From a virus, in IMG/VR virus record IMGVR_UViG_3300047276_000522, positions 1-23,416 of that record: 23,416 nucleotides of DNA, one strand, 5' to 3'. Shown piece after piece: positions 1 to 6,070 of the stretch (its first letter is position 1; the number at the start of each line of letters is the position of its first letter). Under the pieces are notes generated by a model. It was not told the DNA's origin, did not search any database, and worked only from the letters and a program-made list of their open reading frames with translations. Made by a program: the position numbers and the translations under genes.

Positions 1-49
1 ATATAAATGTATCATATGTTTGATTTCTTTCTCCATAATTAACGACCAT
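1..49 (-). CDS. possible 5' end of a gene running off the left edge
   Basis: Downstream of the gene ending at 82, two minus-strand ATGs lie in different frames and both stay open to the window edge. One starts at 49 (MVVNYGERNQTYDTFI) and the other at 36 (MEKEIKHMIHLY). There is too little sequence to choose between them or to name a product. The strand and spacing fit the early operon. Confidence 0.25.
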   Translation of the reverse strand, partial: MVVNYGERNQTYDTFI

Positions 50-81
50 AAGCGTCTGTAATTGTGGAACTTACAATCGTC

Positions 82-390
82 CTATTTGATATTCTGATTT
101 GACTCATTTGATTTATCCCAGTCTGAATACTTCAGCCCCCACATTACATTGAACCAGCGCATCTCCTGCTCGGCATAGGCTGCTCGCATCTTGAGTTCAC
201 GCATAAGGTATTGCTTACCCCACTCTGTAAACTCTTCTCCCTGCTCAGTGGTCATAGTGTACTTCTGAAACCACTTGTCTACGCCACGAATGTCTTCGTA
301 GGTAACGTCGTGTCCGGCAATAACAAACATCTGGTTGATTAAGTCAACGATTGCCTTCTCTTTCTTTTGTTCTCTTGTAAGTCGTTTCAT
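82..390 (-). CDS. conserved small phage protein, unknown function
   Basis: This gene encodes 102 residues, mostly helical and charged, rich in Trp and Met in the C-terminal half. It has no membrane segment and no metal motif. From memory of Bacteroidota phages, an acidic protein with the NQMFxIAGHDVTYxDI pattern recurs in their early regions, but no function is known to me. The ATG at 390 overlaps the stop of the upstream zinc-finger gene as ATGA, so translation is probably coupled. It is likely the next-to-last gene of the early transcript in this window. Confidence 0.75.
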   Translation of the reverse strand: MKRLTREQKKEKAIVDLINQMFVIAGHDVTYEDIRGVDKWFQKYTMTTEQGEEFTEWGKQYLMRELKMRAAYAEQEMRWFNVMWGLKYSDWDKSNESNQNIK

Positions 391-539
391 TCTTCAGTAT
401 TGAAATCGTTAGACGTACGACACTGCTCACACAGACGCTTGCCCTGCATCACAAGGCCAAGCTTTGGTGTGTGCATAGTTTCCTTGTCGCAGTGTAAGCA
501 GAATTGCTTACCTCGTTTGTGGATAGCGTCCTTGCTCAT
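387..539 (-). CDS. 50-residue zinc-finger protein
   Basis: The protein has a CLHC pair and a CEQC pair about 25 residues apart, a typical four-cysteine zinc ribbon, and is basic before the first pair. The frame stays open further upstream, but the ATG at 539 is the natural start: the extra N-terminal residues would be read antisense to the lipoprotein gene at 581-727. The stop overlaps the start of the next gene as ATGA. A nucleic-acid-binding or regulatory role is inferred from the zinc ribbon only. Confidence 0.65.
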   Translation of the reverse strand: MSKDAIHKRGKQFCLHCDKETMHTPKLGLVMQGKRLCEQCRTSNDFNTEE

Positions 540-580
540 ATTAAATAGATTTTGTACATTTAACATTAAATTAACATACG

Positions 581-727
581 ATGAAGAAACTTCTGATTGC
601 CTTGCTTGCATTACTCACCGCCTCTTGCTCAACCATCCAGCCTATGAACAGCTTTAGTAACCTGTCCAGCTGTAGTGTTGGAGGATGCTCCAATATGAGC
701 ATCCACCACCACGTGATCATCGAATAA
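581..727 (+). CDS. tiny lipoprotein, plus-strand singleton in the early arm
   Basis: This gene encodes 48 residues: MKK, a hydrophobic stretch (LLIALLALL), then TASC with a lipobox-like cysteine at residue 16, and a short mature part ending in three consecutive histidines and VIIE. It has the layout of a signal-peptidase-II lipoprotein. It is the only plus-strand gene in the left arm and sits exactly in the gap between two minus-strand genes; its TAA is one base from the stop of the convergent gene at 729. A -7-like box (TA, three bases, TTTG) lies at 546-554. Possible roles (inference) are superinfection exclusion or an Rz1-like spanin subunit, but no partner is visible. Confidence 0.6.
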   Translation: MKKLLIALLALLTASCSTIQPMNSFSNLSSCSVGGCSNMSIHHHVIIE

Positions 728-728
728 G

Positions 729-974
729 CTACTCATCGTCTGAGTCGTCCATATAGTCTTGATACTCAGGATAGTGCGTTCCTTCGTTTCCGTTCTGCAT
801 AATTGCTCGCCAACGAAGGTCTTGAGCTTTCTCATCTTCATCTTGTTGAGCAGCGTGATTTGAGCAGGGCGTAGCCTTTACTTGATGGTCTACGTGCTCT
901 TGGCTGTCGCCGATGTCGTCCCAGAACACGAACTTCATATCGCTTCCGGGTCCTTTACTGTTGTCTTGATTCAT
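729..974 (-). CDS. small acidic protein, unknown function
   Basis: The product has 81 residues, is strongly acidic, and ends in DDSDDE. No domain is recognised. The ATG at 974 overlaps the end of the HNH gene by 20 bases. An internal ATG at 938 would give 69 residues and avoid the overlap, so the start is uncertain. If the HNH gene is a later insertion, this gene and the one at 1714-1965 were once neighbours. Confidence 0.55.
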   Translation of the reverse strand: MNQDNSKGPGSDMKFVFWDDIGDSQEHVDHQVKATPCSNHAAQQDEDEKAQDLRWRAIMQNGNEGTHYPEYQDYMDDSDDE

Positions 975-1701
975 AGTTTTCTTCTAATTTTCCTCCCTTT
1001 AACAAATTACTTTTCCACCACATAGGTCGCAAGTTGGTATAGTGATTAAGGACATATACATCGTCTTCTGTTTTCGCTGTACATAGTGGTTTAATGTGAT
1101 CAATAACCCACTTGCCATTACCATATCCGTAATTATCCCAGCTCATTTGTTCAGTAAATAAAGATTCAATATAAACCTTAAACTCTCCAGCAGATAGACC
1201 AACAGAATCCATTGTTCTAAATTTCTTATCTAACATTGCGTATCTACAAAATCTATTTAGTCTTGATCTAAGATTACAAATCATTCTGAACAACTGGTCT
1301 GTTTTTCTTTTATTCTTTTGGCGCTCTATTCCTTTTGATATTATTTTAGACTTGTTTTTGTTGTAGTACTCTTTGTTTCTTTCCAATACACTCTGCTTAT
1401 TGCTTTCATATCTCGTCTTCCTATACTCAACGTATTTATCTTTATTTATCTCCCTATGGCGTTTTCCGTATTCTGAGATGCGATTTTTATTTAGTTCCCT
1501 ATATGATTTGCCATAAGACCTAATGTGCTCTTTACTTTCATTTTGATATTTTTTCTGCCTTTCACGTATGGTATCTCTATTGTGTTTATAGTATTCGCTC
1601 TGACATTTTTTACAGCTATAGTCAAATCCAGACTTTGCGCTTTTGTTTTTGCTGAAATCATCAAGAGACTTAATCTCACCGCATCTAGAACACTTTTTCA
1701 T
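955..1701 (-). CDS. HNH endonuclease with zinc ribbon and short repeats
   Basis: The protein has 248 residues in three parts. Residues 4-33 hold two CxxC pairs (C4, C7, C30, C33). Residues 40-135 form about six Lys/Arg/Tyr-rich repeats of roughly 16 residues with the pattern NK-x-x-I-x-E-Y-x-K-x-Y-R-E. The C-terminal third is an HNH nuclease with D201-H202 (IDHIKPL), N219, N223, N232 and K235. Such free-standing HNH enzymes in phages often act as homing endonucleases that cut related genomes. It is visibly more AT-rich than its neighbours and has its own -7 box, both signs of a late arrival. The target site is unknown. Confidence 0.85.
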   Translation of the reverse strand: MKKCSRCGEIKSLDDFSKNKSAKSGFDYSCKKCQSEYYKHNRDTIRERQKKYQNESKEHIRSYGKSYRELNKNRISEYGKRHREINKDKYVEYRKTRYESNKQSVLERNKEYYNKNKSKIISKGIERQKNKRKTDQLFRMICNLRSRLNRFCRYAMLDKKFRTMDSVGLSAGEFKVYIESLFTEQMSWDNYGYGNGKWVIDHIKPLCTAKTEDDVYVLNHYTNLRPMWWKSNLLKGGKLEENYESRQQ

Positions 1702-1705
1702 AGGA

Positions 1706-1713
1706 CAAATATA
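1706..1713 (-). promoter_or_regulatory. -7 box TATATTTG of the HNH gene
   Basis: This is an exact match to the Bacteroidota -7 consensus TAnnTTTG on the minus strand, four bases before the HNH start codon. The mRNA would be leaderless or nearly so. No TTG lies about 19 bp upstream. Confidence 0.6.
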
Positions 1714-1965
1714 CTACTTTTTTACTGAGCTCACTTCATAGCCTACGATTTTCTTTGAGTTAATCTTTACAATCACAATCTTCTTCTCTCCTTTATACGT
1801 TGACCCATAGACTCTATCCATCAGGCTATCCATAGTCTTGTGGTCGGTAGTCATAATCTCGCTCGGTGTCTCGCACTTAGTTACGATCCATTCCTCCTTC
1901 TTATACTTTTGTTTGCCTTTGGTATATGAAATCGTTGCCAGAAGGTAGTAGATCGGACGAGGCAT
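1714..1965 (-). CDS. hypothetical protein
   Basis: This gene encodes 83 residues with a basic, beta-rich pattern (YYLLATISY, EEWIVT, KKIVIVKI) and no recognisable motif. The ATG at 1965 gives a 65-base overlap with the gene upstream, long for this genome, so the real start could be a later non-ATG codon. Its stop lies immediately beside the HNH promoter. Confidence 0.6.
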   Translation of the reverse strand: MPRPIYYLLATISYTKGKQKYKKEEWIVTKCETPSEIMTTDHKTMDSLMDRVYGSTYKGEKKIVIVKINSKKIVGYEVSSVKK

Positions 1966-2287
1966 CGATACGGATTTTGTGGATTAGAGTTTCAGCGATT
2001 TGCTTGGCTGGTATGATTCCAGTACGCATCTGGTCCTGAATCCTTGCTGTAGGAATAGTGACGCAGTTGTCCTTGTCCTTACCCCAGATGAAGAAGACCA
2101 CGAACTCAGTGTCTGTTCCAAACGGAACGAACTTGATGTGGTCGCCCTCCCATTGTGCCTGCGTGACGAAGAACCGGATGTCTTCACCGCCCTTCTCGTC
2201 CTTGACGGCGAAGGAGGATGAAGGGGGGACAGTAATGTCCCTCCCCCATTCCATCGACAGCAGGTATGCAATCGATGACTCCAACAT
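1901..2287 (-). CDS. hypothetical protein next to the recombination cassette
   Basis: The product has 128 residues, soluble, with beta strands (DIRFFVTQAQW, EFVVFFIWG), and is not recognised. Its ATG overlaps the stop of the SSB-like gene as TAATG, so it is co-translated with the SSB-like, exonuclease and annealing genes. A role in recombination or replication is suggested by position only. Confidence 0.7.
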   Translation of the reverse strand: MLESSIAYLLSMEWGRDITVPPSSSFAVKDEKGGEDIRFFVTQAQWEGDHIKFVPFGTDTEFVVFFIWGKDKDNCVTIPTARIQDQMRTGIIPAKQIAETLIHKIRIDASSDLLPSGNDFIYQRQTKV

Positions 2288-2553
2288 TAGAACGGCAGAT
2301 CGCTGGTCTCTTTCTGAGCTACAGCTCCTTCAGCTTTGTTAGCAGACGGAGTGTGTACGTTCAGAGTTGAGTATGGCTTCTTGGGCTCACGACCAGGACG
2401 CACACTGATTTTTACAAATCCAGTCTCAGCAAGCATATCCGTTACGCGAGCAGCGTCAGCAGCCGAGAGTACTACACTGTAACCAGAGAACTCGCCCTGG
2501 TATTCGTTGTAGTACGTGTTACCAATGTAATTAGGTTTTTTACCTTCTGACAT
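2287..2553 (-). CDS. small SSB-like protein with DLPF C-terminal tip
   Basis: The 88-residue protein ends in SDLPF, the acidic-hydrophobic tip with which SSB proteins recruit replication and repair partners. A low-complexity Ala/Lys/Ser linker comes before it, as in SSBs. The N-terminal part (residues 6-65) is beta-rich and contains KISVRPGREPKKPYSTLNV, compatible with a small OB-like fold but shorter than a canonical SSB of at least about 110 residues. It lies directly downstream of the exonuclease and annealing protein. Single-stranded DNA binding is inferred; the tip and the context are what is seen. Confidence 0.6.
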   Translation of the reverse strand: MSEGKKPNYIGNTYYNEYQGEFSGYSVVLSAADAARVTDMLAETGFVKISVRPGREPKKPYSTLNVHTPSANKAEGAVAQKETSDLPF

Positions 2554-2564
2554 AAGAAATTAAA

Positions 2565-3353
2565 TTAAAGTTCTCCGTAAATAACATAATGATCGAGGTT
2601 CTCGCCGTTGATAAAGTAGTCCGTATAAGTACGAACAGCTTGCTCAACGAGACGTTTACCCTCGAGGTAGAAGGCTTCGGAGACGGAGTAGACCCCAATG
2701 TCCTTGCTACCTTTATCGACTACAATGAACTTAAAGTTCCAGTAGTCAATGCCAAACAGCGTAGAATATATGTAAACTTGTGCAGGATATCCATATTTTC
2801 GAGCGCTGTAACTAAATCCGCCAATGTCGCTTGTCGTTTTAAGATCGTAGACGGCAACACCCCGGTGAAGGATGTCGGCCTTAGCTCGGTGAGGTAGTCC
2901 GCAAACGTCGCCAATAGCTGGTTTCTCGAACTCTCCTCCTTTGAGCATATCCTTGACCACTTCGTTTCGCAATAGTGCGTCAACTACATACATTGCAGAG
3001 TCGTACTCCTTTGCAGTGAGTAGCGTCTGACCTTTGTTCAGTTTTTGTTTGGCCTCTTTGTACGTCTTAGTTGATTTAGTATCAACATCAACGGTGACAA
3101 AAAGAGTATCAACTTTGTCAGGCTCAAGGACTGCGGTGTGAATTAGTTTCCCAACAGATAGTGCTGACGTTTCAAGGGTGCTCCCACGCAGCATTTTTTT
3201 GTACTCCTTCGGGCTCTGGTTAAGGAGCTTATCAGAAGAAGATGATAGTGAAGCAGAAGAGAGATAACCATAGTAAAAGTCATCGTCCATCATAGCATCA
3301 AGAAGCGTGGGCAAGTCCCAGGACGTGCCGTCAAGCAATACTATCTCGTTCAT
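2565..3353 (-). CDS. RecB/Cas4-type PD-(D/E)XK exonuclease
   Basis: The 262-residue protein matches phage exonucleases of the RecE / exodeoxyribonuclease VIII type (PDDEXK, DUF3799-like). The visible catalytic pattern is H72 in GKLIHTAVLEP, D160 in HRAKAD, D170-x-K172 in VYDLKTT, and Q192-x-Y194 in YPAQVYIYS, in the order and spacing of the family. Such enzymes resect a strand from double-strand ends so that a partner protein can anneal the exposed strand. Its ATG overlaps the stop of the annealing-protein gene as TAATG, giving the usual fixed pair. Confidence 0.88.
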   Translation of the reverse strand: MNEIVLLDGTSWDLPTLLDAMMDDDFYYGYLSSASLSSSSDKLLNQSPKEYKKMLRGSTLETSALSVGKLIHTAVLEPDKVDTLFVTVDVDTKSTKTYKEAKQKLNKGQTLLTAKEYDSAMYVVDALLRNEVVKDMLKGGEFEKPAIGDVCGLPHRAKADILHRGVAVYDLKTTSDIGGFSYSARKYGYPAQVYIYSTLFGIDYWNFKFIVVDKGSKDIGVYSVSEAFYLEGKRLVEQAVRTYTDYFINGENLDHYVIYGEL

Positions 3354-3904
3354 TATTTCTTAATGAGCTTCGATAGTGCGTTACGCTGATCCGACGTCAA
3401 ACCAGGTCCGATGGCCAAGATGATCTCGTCGTACTTTTCTTTAGTACCTACTTCCTTCATACGATCCATAGCCTTGTTAAACATCTCGTCTACTTTGATT
3501 TGAGGCTTGACGCTCGGCTTTGCCGTAGGCACCGAAGCCGAAGCGTCTTGCTTGGCGATGGCCATTGCTACCTCGTTAGAAGATGCGATTGAAGTCTCGA
3601 TGCCGATACCAAGCATAGCCAGGGCACGACCAACAGCTGACGTTTCGCAGTTCTCAATGTATGAGGTCTTGTTGATGTGTGAAGACGTACGATCTTCTTG
3701 GGCGTGAGCTGAGGCAATCAGGCGATGTTCCTTATCAAGTACTGAACACTTGATGATGCACGACTCAGAATCTACGGCAATAATTTCGTTATGGATAGAC
3801 CAGCCTTCGTACTTGGCTTCGTTGCGGAAGTATAGAACACGTTGGTTGACCTCAACGTAGTCTTTACCCTTGATGTTTGTGGTCTTAAACTTGTAGTTAG
3901 ACAT
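3353..3904 (-). CDS. single-strand annealing protein (Rad52/Erf-like)
   Basis: The 183-residue protein has the N-terminal YVEVNQRVLYFR pattern, followed by a central ENCETSAVGRAL and GIGIETSIASSNEVA block that I associate with phage annealing proteins of the Rad52/Erf type. Residues 115-140 are a low-complexity linker, and the C-terminal 45 residues form a small helical tail. It would coat resected DNA and pair homologous strands. The next two genes are the PD-(D/E)XK exonuclease and the SSB-like protein. The exact subfamily (Sak, Sak3 or Erf) cannot be settled by eye. It is first in its transcript, behind the promoter at 3927-3957. Confidence 0.75.
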   Translation of the reverse strand: MSNYKFKTTNIKGKDYVEVNQRVLYFRNEAKYEGWSIHNEIIAVDSESCIIKCSVLDKEHRLIASAHAQEDRTSSHINKTSYIENCETSAVGRALAMLGIGIETSIASSNEVAMAIAKQDASASVPTAKPSVKPQIKVDEMFNKAMDRMKEVGTKEKYDEIILAIGPGLTSDQRNALSKLIKK

Positions 3905-3926
3905 TGTTTTGAATTTAATTATTGAA

Positions 3927-3957
3927 CAAATATAACAGCAATCTTATTGATATGCAA
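3927..3957 (-). promoter_or_regulatory. early promoter of the recombination operon
   Basis: On the minus strand there is TATATTTG (3927-3934), with TTG (3955-3957) 20 bp upstream. This is the full Bacteroidota -33/-7 arrangement. The -7 box ends 22 bases before the start codon at 3904. Confidence 0.65.
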
Positions 3958-3970
3958 TTATTTGCTGTTA
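3933..3970. repeat. inverted repeat around the recombination-operon promoter
   Basis: TAACAGCAA (3933-3941) and TTGCTGTTA (3962-3970) are perfect 9-bp inverted arms with a 20-bp spacer. The left arm overlaps the -7 box and the right arm lies just upstream of the -33 TTG. The placement suits an operator. The right arm also forms the stop codon of the 42-residue gene upstream. Confidence 0.5.
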
Positions 3971-4096
3971 AACTTTTGATTGGTTACGTTCGATGTACGT
4001 GCTCCACATCTTTGCGGCGACAGCCAAACGCTGGAGCCGGAAAGGATACTGCGTGCGTAGGCGTGCCATCGCAATCCTCATAAATTGGTCTCTCAT
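3968..4096 (-). CDS. 42-residue basic protein
   Basis: The gene encodes MRDQFMRIAMARLRTQYPF followed by a second half containing AAKMWSTYIERNQ, basic and amphipathic. Its ATG overlaps the stop of the upstream gene as ATGA, the coupling used throughout this arm, and it fills what would otherwise be a gap. Function is unknown. Confidence 0.6.
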   Translation of the reverse strand: MRDQFMRIAMARLRTQYPFRLQRLAVAAKMWSTYIERNQSKV

Positions 4097-4314
4097 AGCG
4101 ATAAATCGTTTTCAGTTAGTAGTGAATGCAATTTGTCTCTTGTTCTCTCGTAGGCTTTGTGAACTTCATCAGGCATTGAATCAGGAGCGTACTTGGTATT
4201 GGCTCTCAAGAAGTGGTCAAGCTCCCAAATGATGTAAGCGTACTTGCCTCCGTTGACGGCCTTCTCGAACTCATCTTGCTCATCGGGTAGGTCGTATTCA
4301 AGTGTTGCCTTCAT
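4093..4314 (-). CDS. conserved phage protein of the MKATLEYDLP type
   Basis: The gene encodes 73 residues, helical and acidic. The start MKATLEYDLPDEQDEF and the middle LDHFLRANTKY match a family I have seen often in phages, usually uncharacterised. Its start codon sits at the end of a 28-bp repeat that also marks the start of the gene at 4609. Confidence 0.75.
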   Translation of the reverse strand: MKATLEYDLPDEQDEFEKAVNGGKYAYIIWELDHFLRANTKYAPDSMPDEVHKAYERTRDKLHSLLTENDLSL

Positions 4315-4337
4315 TTCTCTTTGGTGTTAAAGGTTTC
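4310..4337. repeat. 28-bp direct repeat, copy 1
   Basis: Identical to 4605-4632. On the minus strand it reads as the codons ETFNTKEK, a stop, and an ATG. Here it lies after the stop of the gene at 4355-4609, so only the ATG is used. Confidence 0.8.
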
Positions 4338-4354
4338 AGTTGTCAAGTAATTCT

Positions 4355-4609
4355 TTACAACTCATTGTTGAATTTTGCTCTGTGAAAGTCGTATGCCGTC
4401 TTTGCTTGCATTGTATAATCAATAGCAAATTCACACATCACCTGTTGCTCTTTCTCAAGATGTAGTTCTGCAAAACTTATAGCATCTTCAAATGCTCGTC
4501 CTCTGAAATCATAATACCCCTCAAGGTCGGGGTATACTTTCACTTTAGCGTATGCCGTATCTCTATGGATTTTCAGCACTTCAATCAACTCTTGCATTGG
4601 TGTTTTCAT
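4355..4609 (-). CDS. MKTxMQEL-family protein, paralogue of the upstream gene
   Basis: The gene encodes 84 residues. Its start MKTPMQELIEVL parallels MKTAMQELLEWV of the upstream gene, and both share a later EKEQ block, so the pair looks like a tandem duplication. It lacks the ETFNTKEK tail of its partner; that tail is still encoded, out of use, in the 28-bp repeat just downstream of its stop. The ATG at 4609 overlaps the upstream stop as ATGA. Function is unknown. Confidence 0.75.
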   Translation of the reverse strand: MKTPMQELIEVLKIHRDTAYAKVKVYPDLEGYYDFRGRAFEDAISFAELHLEKEQQVMCEFAIDYTMQAKTAYDFHRAKFNNEL

Positions 4610-4632
4610 TTCTCTTTGGTGTTAAAGGTTTC
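4605..4632. repeat. 28-bp direct repeat, copy 2
   Basis: Identical to 4310-4337. Here it encodes the real C-terminus (ETFNTKEK) of the gene at 4606-4848 and the start codon of the gene at 4355-4609. Confidence 0.8.
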
Positions 4633-4848
4633 GTTGTAGTAATCTTCTGGGAAGTTCATTGAATCATCCACCTTGGCTTGATTGTCTAAATAACCAGCGA
4701 TGTAAGAATTTTTAGATGTTTCAATAATCTGTTCCTTCTCCTTCTCAAGTAAAGATTCAATCTTCTCCTCGATCAATCTTGGCGTATCTAAATCCATTGG
4801 CAGGGTCGCTCTAACCCATTCCAGTAATTCTTGCATTGCTGTTTTCAT
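4606..4848 (-). CDS. MKTxMQEL-family protein, YYNETF tail
   Basis: The gene encodes 80 residues, highly helical, with a Glu/Lys coiled-coil-like middle (IEEKIESLLEKEKEQII) and the tail YYNETFNTKEK, a combination I recall from uncharacterised Bacteroidota phage proteins. It starts with a TGATG overlap on the zinc-ribbon gene upstream and is followed by its shorter paralogue. Confidence 0.75.
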   Translation of the reverse strand: MKTAMQELLEWVRATLPMDLDTPRLIEEKIESLLEKEKEQIIETSKNSYIAGYLDNQAKVDDSMNFPEDYYNETFNTKEK

Positions 4849-5240
4849 CAGTTCTTTATTAGTAATACTTTTTTAGTGTCAAATGTTTTCTTACCACTCG
4901 GCCCAGTTACGTAAGACTTATCGCTGTGCTCCGCTAACAGGTAGTCTGCTCCACATTTAGAGCACTCAACACAGTATCCATCAAGGTCGTCGCTTCCAGG
5001 CTCCCAATCCTCAAATGTATCATCAATGTCTTCTACATTTTGATGACCGCAAGAGCAAGTGAATTTTACAGATACAGAATACGTAGTGATCTCTTCAGTG
5101 GTAAATACACCCTCAAGTTCACCAAGTTCCGCTCTTTTTTCAGCATCCTTTAAGAGTTTAATCATTTCTGGATTTCCAAACTCTGGAGCAACAACTTCAG
5201 AGCCTCGGTAAAACTTACCGTTTTTTAAAGTTAGTTTCAT
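4848..5240 (-). CDS. zinc-ribbon protein, unknown function
   Basis: The gene encodes 130 residues. A short N-terminal beta-hairpin region (KLTLKNGKFYRGSEVV) is followed by a helix and then a zinc site: C62 and C64 in TCSCGH, and C90, C93 and C96 in CVECSKCG, separated by an acidic loop. The C-terminal part (KSYVTGPSGKKTF) is basic. The ribbon suggests binding to nucleic acid or protein. It overlaps the next gene by one base as TGATG. Confidence 0.75.
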   Translation of the reverse strand: MKLTLKNGKFYRGSEVVAPEFGNPEMIKLLKDAEKRAELGELEGVFTTEEITTYSVSVKFTCSCGHQNVEDIDDTFEDWEPGSDDLDGYCVECSKCGADYLLAEHSDKSYVTGPSGKKTFDTKKVLLIKN

Positions 5241-5294
5241 TTCTATTTGGTTTCGGTTGGAAATAGTTATCCCGTATTGCAGGGCTAACGTAGC

Positions 5295-5426
5295 TTACGC
5301 GTCTTGCTTCTCTAACAGCTGCTTGAGTAAGGCATCGCGCTCTGATTCGGCGGCTTTGAGGGCCGCCTCCATCGCGCTGATGCGGTGCACGTAGAACTCG
5401 ACGAGGGCTTTTGTGTAGTCGTTCAT
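5295..5426 (-). CDS. 43-residue coiled-coil protein
   Basis: The gene encodes MNDYTKALVEFYVHRISAM and then a heptad-like helix containing AALKAAESERDALLKQLLEK. The frame is clean and the composition is that of a real short coiled coil. A larger open frame on the same bases (5215-5445) reads as an Arg/Pro-rich shadow and was left out. The leader before the ATG holds an AACCAAC element like those of other genes in this arm. Function is unknown. Confidence 0.65.
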   Translation of the reverse strand: MNDYTKALVEFYVHRISAMEAALKAAESERDALLKQLLEKQDA

Positions 5427-5443
5427 AGCTTAGTTGGTTTTTC

Positions 5444-5496
5444 ACTTGTGCTCTGGAGCAAAGCGAAGTTAGCGCTCAAATTCCAGAGTTGCAAGT
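5444..5496. promoter_or_regulatory. long imperfect palindrome enclosing a probable early promoter
   Basis: The arms are ACTTG + CTCTGGA (5444-5457) and TCCAGAG + CAAGT (5482-5496), with 2- and 3-base bulges. On the minus strand the outer arm carries a TTG, followed after 20 bp by TAACTTCG, close to the -7 box. It would serve the gene starting at 5426. The arms suggest operator control. Confidence 0.45.
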
Positions 5497-5523
5497 ATTT
5501 TGGTTGTTGTTGACTAAAAGTTG

Positions 5524-5841
5524 TTAACAGTTGATTAATTCTATGGATGATTCTGGGCATTCGTTGCTGCAAGCAACCTTGCTGTCCATTATCCACATTC
5601 CATCGTAGGAGTTGTCCGGGTCAGGCTTAACGTGGTAAACGCCAAACTTAATGATTCCCTCCTTTGATTTGCCTACGTTGTCATCCAGCCACAGGTTAAC
5701 GTCGTAGTAGTTGTCTCCGATCGTGGTGGTAACCCACTCGTCATCGACAAGCGGTGAGATGATAACCTCTGCCTTTTCTCCAGCAACACAGAACGTGATT
5801 CGGAAGGTAGAGCTGGTGAAGTCAACGTAGGACATTTTCAT
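5524..5841 (-). CDS. hypothetical protein
   Basis: The gene encodes 105 residues, beta-rich and acidic, with no signal peptide. Three cysteines are scattered (FCVAG, VACSNEC) without a clear metal pattern. It is not recognised. Its ATG at 5841 is coupled as ATGA to the small membrane protein upstream; MSYVDF two codons later is an alternative start. A roughly 100-base regulatory stretch follows its stop. Confidence 0.7.
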   Translation of the reverse strand: MKMSYVDFTSSTFRITFCVAGEKAEVIISPLVDDEWVTTTIGDNYYDVNLWLDDNVGKSKEGIIKFGVYHVKPDPDNSYDGMWIMDSKVACSNECPESSIELINC

Positions 5842-5972
5842 CTGAGCAGGTAGTTTATTATTTGAGCGCCAATCATAAGTAGTGCGTTAGCAAATATAAC
5901 TATCCCGAAGAATGACATAAATCCCCTGGCGATTTTGTCTGCGAGCTTTACAGCATCTCTCTCAATCTTCAT
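5838..5972 (-). CDS. 44-residue single-span membrane protein
   Basis: The gene encodes an amphipathic N-terminus (MKIERDAVKLADKIARG) followed by one hydrophobic span at about residues 18-40, containing SFFGIVIFANALLMIGAQI. The TGA overlaps the next ATG as ATGA. One-span phage proteins of this size may act as holins, exclusion factors or regulators; nothing here decides which. Its early position argues against a holin. Confidence 0.6.
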   Translation of the reverse strand: MKIERDAVKLADKIARGFMSFFGIVIFANALLMIGAQIINYLLR

Positions 5973-6036
5973 CGTCTTCAATGTTTTCAAAGTCGTTAAA
6001 CAAATTCTCGTTGATGTACCGAACTCGGAGTATCAT
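5962..6036 (-). CDS. possible 24-residue acidic peptide
   Basis: The frame MILRVRYINENLFNDFE ends in an acidic tail and overlaps the next start by 11 bases. The same frame stays open upstream without another ATG; a CTG at 6063 would give 33 residues (LTSDEPTKSM added). It fills a gap between two credible genes but is too short to be sure. Confidence 0.35.
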   Translation of the reverse strand: MILRVRYINENLFNDFENIEDDED

Positions 6037-6070
6037 ACTCTTTGTTGGCTCGTCACTGGTCAGCCTTCTT

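Noticed and set aside
5215-5445. 76-residue minus-strand open frame
   Set aside because: It is an Arg/Pro-rich shadow. The 43-residue coiled-coil frame on the same bases has protein-like composition and a proper leader.
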